Shown one piece after another: positions 43,267-50,629 of a stretch of DNA of 50,629 nucleotides. Both the position numbers and the translations under genes were made by a program. Numbering within the stretch: the stretch's first letter is position 1; each line of letters begins with the position of its first letter. The notes below the pieces were generated by a model. It saw only the letters and a program-made list of their open reading frames with translations. It ran no database searches and was not told where the DNA came from. Origin of the DNA: JAEUSG01 sp964590225 (lineage in GTDB: Bacteria; Fibrobacterota; OXYB2-FULL-49-7; JAEUSG01). The stretch spans positions 1 to 50,629 of the forward strand of contig CAZPWS010000018.1 of NCBI GenBank assembly GCA_964590225.1, read 5' to 3'.

Positions 43267-44268
43267 ATGACTTCTAATCTTGTGTCCTGCGATCCCCTTT
43301 TTGCCAGATTAAAGGCACAAAAAATTGGCGTTCTTATGGGGGGCAGATCTGTTGAGCGGGAAGTATCGCTCCGGTCAGGCAGAGGTGTACTCTCCGCTTT
43401 AAAGAGAATGGGTTTTGCTGCCGTACCGATAGATCCTGCTACAAACCTACTGTCAAAATTAACAAAAGAGAAAATCGATATTGCTTTCTTGGCTGTACAT
43501 GGCAGGTGGGGTGAGGATGGAACGCTTCAAGGGTTTCTCGAGTATGTAGGATTGCCATATACAGGCTCAGGTGTGCATGCAAGCGCGCTTGCAATGAATA
43601 AGGTTACAAGTAAAAAAATATTTCAGAAAGAGGGGATTCCCACTGCCCCGTTCTTTGTGGTTGATACCTCGCTTAACTATCGATTGTCTCTTAATCAAAA
43701 AATAAAATACCCGCTTATTGTTAAGCCTATAAATGAAGGATCGAGTATTGGCTGCCATAAGGTTAATAGCGAACAACAGCTTGTTTCTGCAATAAAAAAA
43801 GAAAAGAAAAACTACAGAAGGTTATTAATTGAAAAGTTTATCCGTGGTAAGGAATTAACAGTTGGTGTGCTTGAGAAAGCAAAGGGTCTTGAATCCCTGC
43901 CGGTTTTGGAACTTGCCCCAAGAAGTGAGTTTTATGATTATAAGGCAAAATACACAGAAGGGGCAACTGATTTTATATTGCCGGCTGAAATAAGTAAAGG
44001 AAACGAGTTGCTTGTTAAAACGCTCGCGCTCAAAGCTCATGATGCGCTAAATTGTCACGGTTATTCTCGCACAGACTTTATTCTTGAAGAAAAGAGTAAT
44101 CGCCTTTTTTGTCTTGAAACAAACACACTGCCGGGTCTTACTGCTCTTTCCGATATTCCTGCTCAGGCGCGTGAAGCGGGAATCACATACGACGAGCTCG
44201 TTTACTGGTTACTTAGGAGCGCACTAACAGCAAAACGAAATTATAAAAGAGCTGTTTACGATGATTGA
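43267..44268 (+). CDS. ddl: D-alanine--D-alanine ligase
   Basis: 333 aa ATP-grasp ligase joining two D-Ala for peptidoglycan. Motifs: IGVLMGGRSVEREVSLRSG at the N-terminus, LAVHGRWGEDGTLQGFLE, the P-loop region LIVKPINEGSSIG, and the C-terminal SRTDFILE with LETNTLPGLT. Length is normal. The next gene, alanine racemase, overlaps by 8 bp and supplies its substrate. Confidence 0.96.
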   Translation: MTSNLVSCDPLFARLKAQKIGVLMGGRSVEREVSLRSGRGVLSALKRMGFAAVPIDPATNLLSKLTKEKIDIAFLAVHGRWGEDGTLQGFLEYVGLPYTGSGVHASALAMNKVTSKKIFQKEGIPTAPFFVVDTSLNYRLSLNQKIKYPLIVKPINEGSSIGCHKVNSEQQLVSAIKKEKKNYRRLLIEKFIRGKELTVGVLEKAKGLESLPVLELAPRSEFYDYKAKYTEGATDFILPAEISKGNELLVKTLALKAHDALNCHGYSRTDFILEEKSNRLFCLETNTLPGLTALSDIPAQAREAGITYDELVYWLLRSALTAKRNYKRAVYDD

Positions 44269-45427
44269 TAAATATGGAACAAAATGGATAGAAATAGACC
44301 TCGAAAATCTCGCGGGGAATATCCGTTTAATCAAACAACGGATTAATAATGCTTCCATAATTGGAGTTGTCAAGGCTGATGCCTATGGCCACGGTGCTCC
44401 TGAAGTAGCCTCTGTATTAGCTGCAAACGGAGTGAATCTTTTTGCCGTTTCATGTATTGAGGAAGCTATCGAATTAAGGCGCGCCTTTTTAAATCGCGAA
44501 ATTTTACTTATGGGTGCTTCCCCAATAAGTCAGATAGCCGACATAATTAATTATCAGATTACACCAACCATTTGCACTGTGGAGTTTGCCACAGCACTTA
44601 ATAAAGAGGCTGTTAAAAGAAAGAAAACAATCGGGGTTCATATTGAAGTTGATACAGGTATGGGAAGGGTTGGCCCTCGGCATGATATCGCGGTAAAATT
44701 TATAAAAAAGATTTCAAAATTAAAAAACTTGAGGCTTGCAGGATTGTACTCCCATTTTGCCACAGCAGATGAAAATGATCTTTCTTTCGCTTTTATTCAG
44801 CAGGAAAGGTTTTCGCTTCTTGTAGCAAAACTTGGAAAAGAAAAGCTGCTTGATTCTGTATTGGTTCACATGTCTAATAGTGGGGGTGTATTAAATTTAC
44901 CTTCTGCCGCCTTTAATGCGGTACGGCCAGGTCTTATACTATATGGAATTTATCCCTGCGCCCCCCAGAAAAATTATCCCACGTTAAGAAGCGTATTCTC
45001 CTTAAAGTGCCGCGTAGTTTTTGTAAAAACTGTTGAGGCAGGATTTACGGTTGGATATGGGCAGAAATATGTCGCAAAACGGACAACTGACATTATCACT
45101 CTCCCTTTGGGTTATGCTGATGGTTTCAGGCGGCAATTTACAAATAGAGGTACGGTATTAATAAAAGGGAAAAGGTTTCCAGTTGTGGGCTCTGTGTGTA
45201 TGGATATGATAATGGTTGATTGTGGAAAGAATTCAGGTATAAAATGTGGTGACGAAGCAGTAATAATAGGCTCTCAGGGCAGGGAAATTATTTCGGTTTA
45301 CGATATTGCTCGCGACCTTGGAACAATCCCATATGAAGTTATCTGTACAATGGGCCGGCGATTAACGAGAGTTTATAAAAAGGGAACAAAAACTGTATTC
45401 ATAAAAAAAATGATTAGTGAATATTGA
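44261..45427 (+). CDS. alr: Alanine racemase
   Basis: 388 aa PLP enzyme converting L-Ala to D-Ala. The PLP lysine is Lys38 in VVKADAYGHG. Other landmarks are HIEVDTGMGRVG, YSHFATAD, RPGLILYGIYP and VGSVCMDMIMVD. It overlaps ddl by 8 bp, so the D-Ala and D-Ala-D-Ala steps are produced together. The start ATGATTGATAAA lies inside the end of ddl. Confidence 0.96.
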   Translation: MIDKYGTKWIEIDLENLAGNIRLIKQRINNASIIGVVKADAYGHGAPEVASVLAANGVNLFAVSCIEEAIELRRAFLNREILLMGASPISQIADIINYQITPTICTVEFATALNKEAVKRKKTIGVHIEVDTGMGRVGPRHDIAVKFIKKISKLKNLRLAGLYSHFATADENDLSFAFIQQERFSLLVAKLGKEKLLDSVLVHMSNSGGVLNLPSAAFNAVRPGLILYGIYPCAPQKNYPTLRSVFSLKCRVVFVKTVEAGFTVGYGQKYVAKRTTDIITLPLGYADGFRRQFTNRGTVLIKGKRFPVVGSVCMDMIMVDCGKNSGIKCGDEAVIIGSQGREIISVYDIARDLGTIPYEVICTMGRRLTRVYKKGTKTVFIKKMISEY

Positions 45428-45435
45428 GGAAAAAT

Positions 45436-48084
45436 ATGGAATTAGATAAAGTTTACAATCCTGCACCTGTGGAAACAAAGTGGTACTCTTTATGGGAAAA
45501 GGGCGGCTATTTTCACGCAAACGAAAAAGGTAGTAAAACTCCCTACTGCGTAATGATTCCGCCACCGAATATCACTGGACATCTCCATCTCGGCCATGTG
45601 CTTAACAATACCCTTCAGGATATTCTGGTGAGAAAAAAACGGATGGAGGGCTACGAAGTTCTATGGATGCCAGGAACCGACCATGCCGGTATAGCGACGC
45701 AGAATGTTGTTGAAAAAGCCCTCCTTAAAGATGAAAAGAAAAGTCGCCACGATCTCGGAAGAGAAGAATTTGTAAAGAGAGTATGGGAGTGGAAATCCAA
45801 ATATGGTTCAAGGATTGTTGAACAGCTTAAACGCCTTGGAAGTTCCTGCGACTGGAGTCGTGAACGATTTACCCTTGATGAAGGGTTGTCTAACGCTGTT
45901 AAAGAATGCTTTGTTAACCTTTATAATAAAGGGATTATTTATAGAGGCCAGTACATTGTAAACTGGTGTCCCCGTTGCCGCACTGCATTATCAGACGAAG
46001 AAAATATACACAAGGATAAAAAAGGAAAACTCTGGCATTTTCGCTATTCAATTGCAGACACGGATCTCTCGCTTATTGTCGCGACGACTCGCCCCGAAAC
46101 GATGCTTGGTGATACTGCTGTTGCTGTCAATCCTTCCGACGAACGATACGCTTCTTTAATAGGCAAAACCGTTACTCTACCGCTAACAAACCGTGTTATA
46201 CCAATAATTGCCGACCACCTTGTGGATAAGGAGTTCGGTACTGGATGCGTTAAAGTAACTCCGGCTCACGATCCTAACGATTTTGCAATGGGCAGACGCC
46301 ACAATCTTGCTACACTTGTCATAATGGATGAAGGTGGAGTAATGTGCGGAGATATTCCCGAAAAATATAAGGGACTCGATCGTTTTACCTGTCGTAAAAT
46401 GGTAGTTGCTGATATGGAAAACGAGGATCGTCTTGTTAAAACTGAGGAACATGCGCATGCTGTTGGCCATTGCGAACGGTGTGAGACTGTAACAGAACCA
46501 TATCTGTCGCGGCAGTGGTTTGTTAAATATGATTCATGGGTTCCGGTTGCTGTTGATGCACTAAAAAAAGGCGAACTAAAATTTTATCCGGAAAAATGGG
46601 AAAAAACCTTTCTTCATTGGATGGACAATATTAAGGATTGGTGCATAAGTCGGCAGCTCTGGTGGGGACACCGTATCCCCGTTTGGTACTGCGGCTGTGG
46701 TGAAATTATGGTTGCGACAGAATCTCCAGAAAAATGTACAAAATGCGGCGGAACCAACCTTAAGCAGGACGAGGATGTGCTTGATACATGGTTTTCATCA
46801 TGGTTGTGGCCTTTTTCAACACTTGGATGGCCGGAACGGACAGAGTTAATGGATAAATTTTATCCAACAAACGCGCTTGTTACAGCAGCCGATATCATCT
46901 TCTTTTGGGTTGCAAGAATGGTCTTTGCCGGCATTGAATTTACCGGAAAACTTCCATTCAGGGATGTCTATTTCAATTCCGTGGTTCGGGATGCAACAGG
47001 ACGAAAGATGAGCAAGTCGCTTGGTAATTCCCCCGACCCAATTGCGGTAATTGACAAATATGGCGCCGATGCATTGCGATACACTGTTGTGCATCTCGCA
47101 CCAACCGGACAGGATGTTCTTTTTAGCGAAGAAAAATGTGAACTCGGTAGAAATTTTGCTAATAAACTGTGGAATACTGCCCGTTTTATTCTTATGAATG
47201 CAGATTCCGTAGAACTAACAGGAAGGGAATCCCCGCTACCAGAAGATCGCTGGATTCTTTCTAGTTGCAGGGAGTCGTTCAGCAGGGTTAGTACACTAAT
47301 CGACTCGTATAATTTTAATGCGGCTTTGGACGAGGCATATCACTTTACATGGAATTCTCTCTGTGACTGGTATATAGAATTTATAAAGGGTCGCTTATCC
47401 GGCTCGTCAACAGAATCCAAAGAGTTTGCTTTACAGACACTTTTTACCGTTTTTGAACTCACTTTAAAGCTGCTCCATCCATTTATGCCTTTTATAACAG
47501 AAGAGTTATATGAAGCTTTAAGCAAAAAAAAGGTAGTTAACGGAAATAATGACAACCTTCTTATCAACTCTTTATTGCCAGCTTTCGATGCCCATAAAAT
47601 TGATAATGAGGCCAAGAAAGAAATAGCTTTTGTCCAGGAAGTAATAGTCGCCATCCGTACCATGAGAGCGGAAAAAGGAGTTGCTCCATCTAAAAAGGGT
47701 ATTGTACGAATTGTCTGCAACGACTCAGTAAAAAAGAGATGGATTACCGAAATGAATGAAGCTATAAAAATGGTTTCTAAGACTGAAGCCATTGATATGC
47801 TGGATTCGGCTGAAGAATTACAAGGTGGTATATCAACGGTTACAGAGGGGGTTACCGTCTTTCTTTCACTAAGCGGACTGATCGATAAAGAGGCAGAGCA
47901 GGCAAAGATAATTAAGGAAATAGAACGGGTCGCATCGTTCGCCGAATCTTTACGCAAAAAGTTGGCCAATGAGAGTTTTGTAAAAAGCGCCCCTATGGCG
48001 GTAATAGAAAAAGAAAAAGGTAAGCTTGCCGATTCAGAGGTCAAAATTGTTAAGCTTAAAGAGTCGCTAAAATCTTTAGCATGA
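45436..48084 (+). CDS. valS: Valyl-tRNA synthetase
   Basis: 882 aa class I aminoacyl-tRNA synthetase. The ATG at 45436 is favoured because GAGGA lies about 5 bp upstream; a TTG at 45424 would overlap alr. The HIGH motif appears as GHLHLGH, KMSKS is in GRKMSKSLGNSPDP, and the editing domain contains ATTRPETMLGDTAVAV. The zinc site is seen as CGCGEIMVATE and CTKCGG. A C-terminal coiled-coil arm (about 810-880) for tRNA binding is present, so the protein is complete. Confidence 0.97.
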   Translation: MELDKVYNPAPVETKWYSLWEKGGYFHANEKGSKTPYCVMIPPPNITGHLHLGHVLNNTLQDILVRKKRMEGYEVLWMPGTDHAGIATQNVVEKALLKDEKKSRHDLGREEFVKRVWEWKSKYGSRIVEQLKRLGSSCDWSRERFTLDEGLSNAVKECFVNLYNKGIIYRGQYIVNWCPRCRTALSDEENIHKDKKGKLWHFRYSIADTDLSLIVATTRPETMLGDTAVAVNPSDERYASLIGKTVTLPLTNRVIPIIADHLVDKEFGTGCVKVTPAHDPNDFAMGRRHNLATLVIMDEGGVMCGDIPEKYKGLDRFTCRKMVVADMENEDRLVKTEEHAHAVGHCERCETVTEPYLSRQWFVKYDSWVPVAVDALKKGELKFYPEKWEKTFLHWMDNIKDWCISRQLWWGHRIPVWYCGCGEIMVATESPEKCTKCGGTNLKQDEDVLDTWFSSWLWPFSTLGWPERTELMDKFYPTNALVTAADIIFFWVARMVFAGIEFTGKLPFRDVYFNSVVRDATGRKMSKSLGNSPDPIAVIDKYGADALRYTVVHLAPTGQDVLFSEEKCELGRNFANKLWNTARFILMNADSVELTGRESPLPEDRWILSSCRESFSRVSTLIDSYNFNAALDEAYHFTWNSLCDWYIEFIKGRLSGSSTESKEFALQTLFTVFELTLKLLHPFMPFITEELYEALSKKKVVNGNNDNLLINSLLPAFDAHKIDNEAKKEIAFVQEVIVAIRTMRAEKGVAPSKKGIVRIVCNDSVKKRWITEMNEAIKMVSKTEAIDMLDSAEELQGGISTVTEGVTVFLSLSGLIDKEAEQAKIIKEIERVASFAESLRKKLANESFVKSAPMAVIEKEKGKLADSEVKIVKLKESLKSLA

Positions 48085-49223
48085 AAAAAATTATCAACCT
48101 TAAGGAAGAATCAAGTCGGAAAGAGAAAGTGTATCTTATAGGCCTCGGCCATGGTGGAACAACCGAAAAAGAAATCCGTGAACAACTTGACGAACTTTCA
48201 CTTCTCGCCGATACTGCGGGCGCTGAAATAGCCGGTTCAGCTATTCAACTAAAGGAAGCGCCGGATCCGAAATATTATATAGGATCGGGTAAGGCCAATG
48301 AAACACGCATTCAGCTTGATATGCTTGAAGTCGATACTGTAATATTCAACGACGACCTTTCCCCCGGGCAAATACGAAACCTTGAAGCAATTTTTGAAAG
48401 AAAAACAATTGACCGTTCAACGCTAATACTTGATATTTTCGCATTGCACGCAAAAACATGGGAAGCAAAAGTGGCTGTTGAGCTTGCGCAGCTTGGTTAT
48501 CTTGCACCACGGCTTACCGGTATGTGGACCCATTTTGGCCAGCAAACTATGGGCGTTGGGGCAGGTGGAACAAGAATTGGAACAAGAGGCCCTGGTGAAA
48601 CACAGCTTGAAATTGATAAGCGAATTGTTAAGAAGAGAATGGCAGAACTCCGCCGGAAGCTTGACGATATTGAGACACAAAGAGCGCAAACACGAAAACA
48701 GCGGAACAGACTTTTTAAAGTCGCCTTAGTAGGATATACCAATGTTGGTAAATCAACTCTTCTTAATGCCCTAACCAAGGGCGGCGTATATGCTGCAGAC
48801 AGGCTTTTTGCAACTCTTGACACTACAACAAGAAGACTCTATATTGATGGCATAGGTGAAGTACTCTTATCAGACACTGTGGGATTTATTAGAAAATTGC
48901 CCCACCATCTTGTTGCTTCGTTTCGTACTACTCTTGATGTTGTTACGGAAGCAAATCTTATTTGCACTGTGATGGATGCATCTTCTTCCTATCTTAATGA
49001 ACAAATGGAGGTTGTGAACCAGGTTCTAAACGAACTCGATACATCTAACATTACGCGTTTGATTGTATTTAATAAAACCGACTTGGTAGAAGGGACGCCC
49101 CTTCTATACCGTTTAAAGGAAGAGTATCCCGATTCGGTTTTTCTTTCGGCACAAAATAAGAATGGGCTTAATGACTTCAAAACAACAGTTTCTAAATTTA
49201 TAAACAAGATGCACAATAGATGA
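48081..49223 (+). CDS. hflX: GTPase HflX
   Basis: 380 aa ribosome-associated GTPase that splits stalled or hibernating 70S ribosomes in characterised bacteria. The N-terminal HflX domain has YYIGSGK and NDDLSPGQIRNLE, a Gly-rich linker (GVGAGGTRIGTRGPGET) and a helical arm. The G domain has GYTNVGKSTLLN (G1), DTTTRRL, SDTVGFIRKLPHHLV (G3) and FNKTDL (G4). It overlaps both valS and the following glycosyltransferase by ATGA. With the ABC-F and GGQ proteins upstream it makes the operon rich in ribosome-rescue functions. Confidence 0.96.
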   Translation: MKKIINLKEESSRKEKVYLIGLGHGGTTEKEIREQLDELSLLADTAGAEIAGSAIQLKEAPDPKYYIGSGKANETRIQLDMLEVDTVIFNDDLSPGQIRNLEAIFERKTIDRSTLILDIFALHAKTWEAKVAVELAQLGYLAPRLTGMWTHFGQQTMGVGAGGTRIGTRGPGETQLEIDKRIVKKRMAELRRKLDDIETQRAQTRKQRNRLFKVALVGYTNVGKSTLLNALTKGGVYAADRLFATLDTTTRRLYIDGIGEVLLSDTVGFIRKLPHHLVASFRTTLDVVTEANLICTVMDASSSYLNEQMEVVNQVLNELDTSNITRLIVFNKTDLVEGTPLLYRLKEEYPDSVFLSAQNKNGLNDFKTTVSKFINKMHNR

Positions 49224-50335
49224 AAATCCTCCATACTATCAGTGTGCCAAAATTTAACGCGCTCGCCTGGTATGGATTAAACATGGCTTATGCTCAAAGC
49301 TTGGCAGGGCATACGGTTCATATTATTGCTCACCCATCTTCTCCCGTACTTGAAAATGCAAAAGCCCTTGGCTTAACCAATTGCTTTCCACTTCCAATAA
49401 ACACACCAAATATTTTCAGGCAAATCATTTCTCTGTTTAAGCTTAAAAAATATATCGATTGTAATAATATTGAGGTTGTAAATGGACACAATCATAAAGG
49501 CCTTTGGCTCTTAACAAAAGCTGCTCAGTGGGCAAAAAATAAGCCAGTAATTATCGGAACGAGAGGTGATGTGTGCAAACCAGAACATTCTCTTTTTGAC
49601 AGCTTATTGTCTGCAAAATGGTTTGATGGATTGGTTGTCGCATCAAAATGCATAGAAACTACTATAATTGATAAAAAGCAAATTCAATATATACCTCCGT
49701 GTATTGATACCGAATATTTTAAGCGGGCAGAACATCTTGCGGAAACAAAACATTCCTCAGCAGTAAATGAAATCTTCCCTATCTTTGGTCTTATTGGAAG
49801 AATTGACAGAAAGAAAGGTCATTTTATAGTTTTGCGCGCATTAAAAGTATTGATTAACAAGGGCTACAATGTTCGTTGTGTTGTAGCAGGCCCCGAAGCA
49901 GATACTTCCTACGAAGAGTTGAAAAATTTTGCCCGCGAAGAAAGGTTAACCCAAAGAATTTTTTTCCTTGGAAAGGTTTCGGACATTCGCGATGTTTACC
50001 GCATATGCGATTGCGGCATTATTGCATCTACTGCGTCAGAAACAATATGCCGTGTTGCGCTTGAATTTATGGCAATGAATATTCCTGTAATTGCAAGCAG
50101 GCTTAATGGAATTTCTGATGTCGTACCAGAGCAACACGGATGCTTGCTCTTTGACACTGGCAGTCATACTGACCTTGCCGACAAAATGGAAAAGTTTTTG
50201 AATAAGCACGGAGAGTGGCATAAATGGAAGCGAGAGATCAGAAATTATGCTGTGAATAAATTTTGCCTTTCCCGGCTTGCCGATGAGAGCGTCGCTTTTT
50301 ACAAGCGAATCCGGTCATCTTTTGAAGCTCCATGA
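49220..50335 (+). CDS. GT4-family glycosyltransferase
   Basis: 371 aa GT-B fold enzyme of the RfaB/WaaG kind. The donor-binding C-terminal half has IFGLIGRIDRKKGHFIVLRA, then the E-x7-E motif as ETICRVALE with NIPVIASRLNGISDVV following. The N-terminal half contains NGHNHKGLWLL and GTRGD. A role in lipopolysaccharide or another surface glycan is likely; donor and acceptor are unknown. It closes the rightward run and is followed by an intrinsic terminator. Confidence 0.9.
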   Translation: MKILHTISVPKFNALAWYGLNMAYAQSLAGHTVHIIAHPSSPVLENAKALGLTNCFPLPINTPNIFRQIISLFKLKKYIDCNNIEVVNGHNHKGLWLLTKAAQWAKNKPVIIGTRGDVCKPEHSLFDSLLSAKWFDGLVVASKCIETTIIDKKQIQYIPPCIDTEYFKRAEHLAETKHSSAVNEIFPIFGLIGRIDRKKGHFIVLRALKVLINKGYNVRCVVAGPEADTSYEELKNFAREERLTQRIFFLGKVSDIRDVYRICDCGIIASTASETICRVALEFMAMNIPVIASRLNGISDVVPEQHGCLLFDTGSHTDLADKMEKFLNKHGEWHKWKREIRNYAVNKFCLSRLADESVAFYKRIRSSFEAP

Positions 50336-50400
50336 AATTTCTTCTATTGACCATCTCATTAATGCATATCTATATTTATACGCATAGAGGGATGAAAAAA

Positions 50401-50443
50401 GGAGATCGGTTCTATAGAGAACAGGTCTCCTTTCTTTTTTTAT
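50401..50443. terminator. Strong intrinsic, probably bidirectional terminator
   Basis: A 13 bp stem, with arms 50401-50413 and 50418-50430 around an ATAG loop, has one mismatch and one wobble pair. It is followed by a T-rich run (50431-50441) on the plus strand and preceded by AAAAAA, so it can also end leftward transcription. It lies between the GT4 gene and a convergent gene. Confidence 0.85.
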
Positions 50444-50447
50444 AGTT

Positions 50448-50629
50448 TTACGGAATAGTAACTTTAGTAACCGCTTTTAATATTTTTGCCGCTGTTTCAT
50501 TTGGCTTTATTGCTTTTGTGGCTGCGGTAACAGCATCTGTCCTTTTTTCGCCATTGTAGATTTCACCAGTTACCTTAAACCCACATTCCTCACCTTTTTT
50601 TATGGTTCTTTCAGTAGTTATTTGAACTG
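50448..50629 (-). CDS. C-terminal fragment of an unrecognised leftward gene
   Basis: A leftward open frame enters from the right edge and ends at TAA (50448-50450), leaving about 59 residues. The visible part begins VQITTERTIKKGEEC and ends KAVTKVTIP. The alternating Thr, Val and Lys pattern suggests a beta-rich domain, perhaps of an exported protein. No family is recognised. Its stop lies next to a bidirectional terminator, which supports it being a real gene end. Confidence 0.6.
   Translation of the reverse strand, partial: VQITTERTIKKGEECGFKVTGEIYNGEKRTDAVTAATKAIKPNETAAKILKAVTKVTIP

Noticed and set aside
47340..48044. 234-codon open frame antisense to valS
   Set aside because: Fully within the conserved valS coding sequence and without recognisable domains.

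Overview
The window reads as a compact chromosomal segment of a bacterium from the Fibrobacterota–Chlorobi–Bacteroidota (FCB) side of the tree. A Fibrobacterota/Chitinivibrionia-like or candidate-phylum genome is my best guess; the phylum is inference. The clues are a large secreted C25 (gingipain/PorU-type) peptidase with a FlgD-like C-terminal sorting domain, a BatA-BatB-BatC operon, a PKD-repeat lipoprotein, an rplM-rpsI-rpsB-tsf ribosomal block, and moderate-to-low GC. Coding density is very high. Many neighbours overlap by ATGA or a few bases, and no intergenic space exceeds about 180 bp. I saw no tRNA or rRNA genes, insertion sequences, prophage genes or CRISPR arrays.

Layout. 1-1.8 kb: a DUF4091 glycosidase-like protein (+). 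1.8-5.6 kb: leftward rplM-rpsI-rpsB-tsf-murB with a recognisable promoter in front of rplM; murB has no visible ATG/GTG/TTG start and lies in the same frame as tsf behind its TAG stop. 5.7-10.1 kb: a secreted sulfatase-modifying-factor-like protein, a PHP-type histidinol phosphatase and a B12-dependent ribonucleotide reductase preceded by a probable pair of NrdR boxes. 10.2-24.4 kb: a long rightward run with a membrane PAS-GGDEF cyclase, GlmM-type mutase, DNA polymerase IV, RecJ, ArgH, a secreted CsgG/FlgT-like protein, BirA, a class II photolyase, BatA/BatB/BatC, a PKD lipoprotein and a STAS protein.

24.4-30.8 kb: a leftward run starting with htpG, then an unknown acidic protein, a small outer-membrane barrel-like protein, a family 2 glycosyltransferase, a nucleotide-sugar epimerase fused in frame to an alpha/beta-hydrolase with a signal-peptide-like segment at the junction, and a second SDR. 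The last four genes overlap by 4 bp or nearly so; this is the best candidate here for an undescribed envelope glycan-modifying system. 30.8-34.7 kb: a GNAT acetyltransferase (+) and a leftward pyrB-pyrC-thioredoxin/CcdA operon. 34.8-38.8 kb: the C25 peptidase. 38.8-50.3 kb: a rightward run with a small GGQ release-factor-like protein, MntP, ThrC, an ABC-F ATPase, a small zinc-ribbon protein, Ddl, Alr, ValS, HflX and a GT4 glycosyltransferase, closed by a strong intrinsic terminator. The window ends in the C-terminus of an unrecognised leftward gene.

Most of the window is housekeeping: translation, D-Ala and UDP-GlcNAc supply for peptidoglycan, pyrimidine and deoxynucleotide synthesis, DNA repair. 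The unusual items are the start-less murB, the epimerase-esterase fusion and its cluster, the NrdR-type control of nrdJ, and the Bat/PKD/STAS group.
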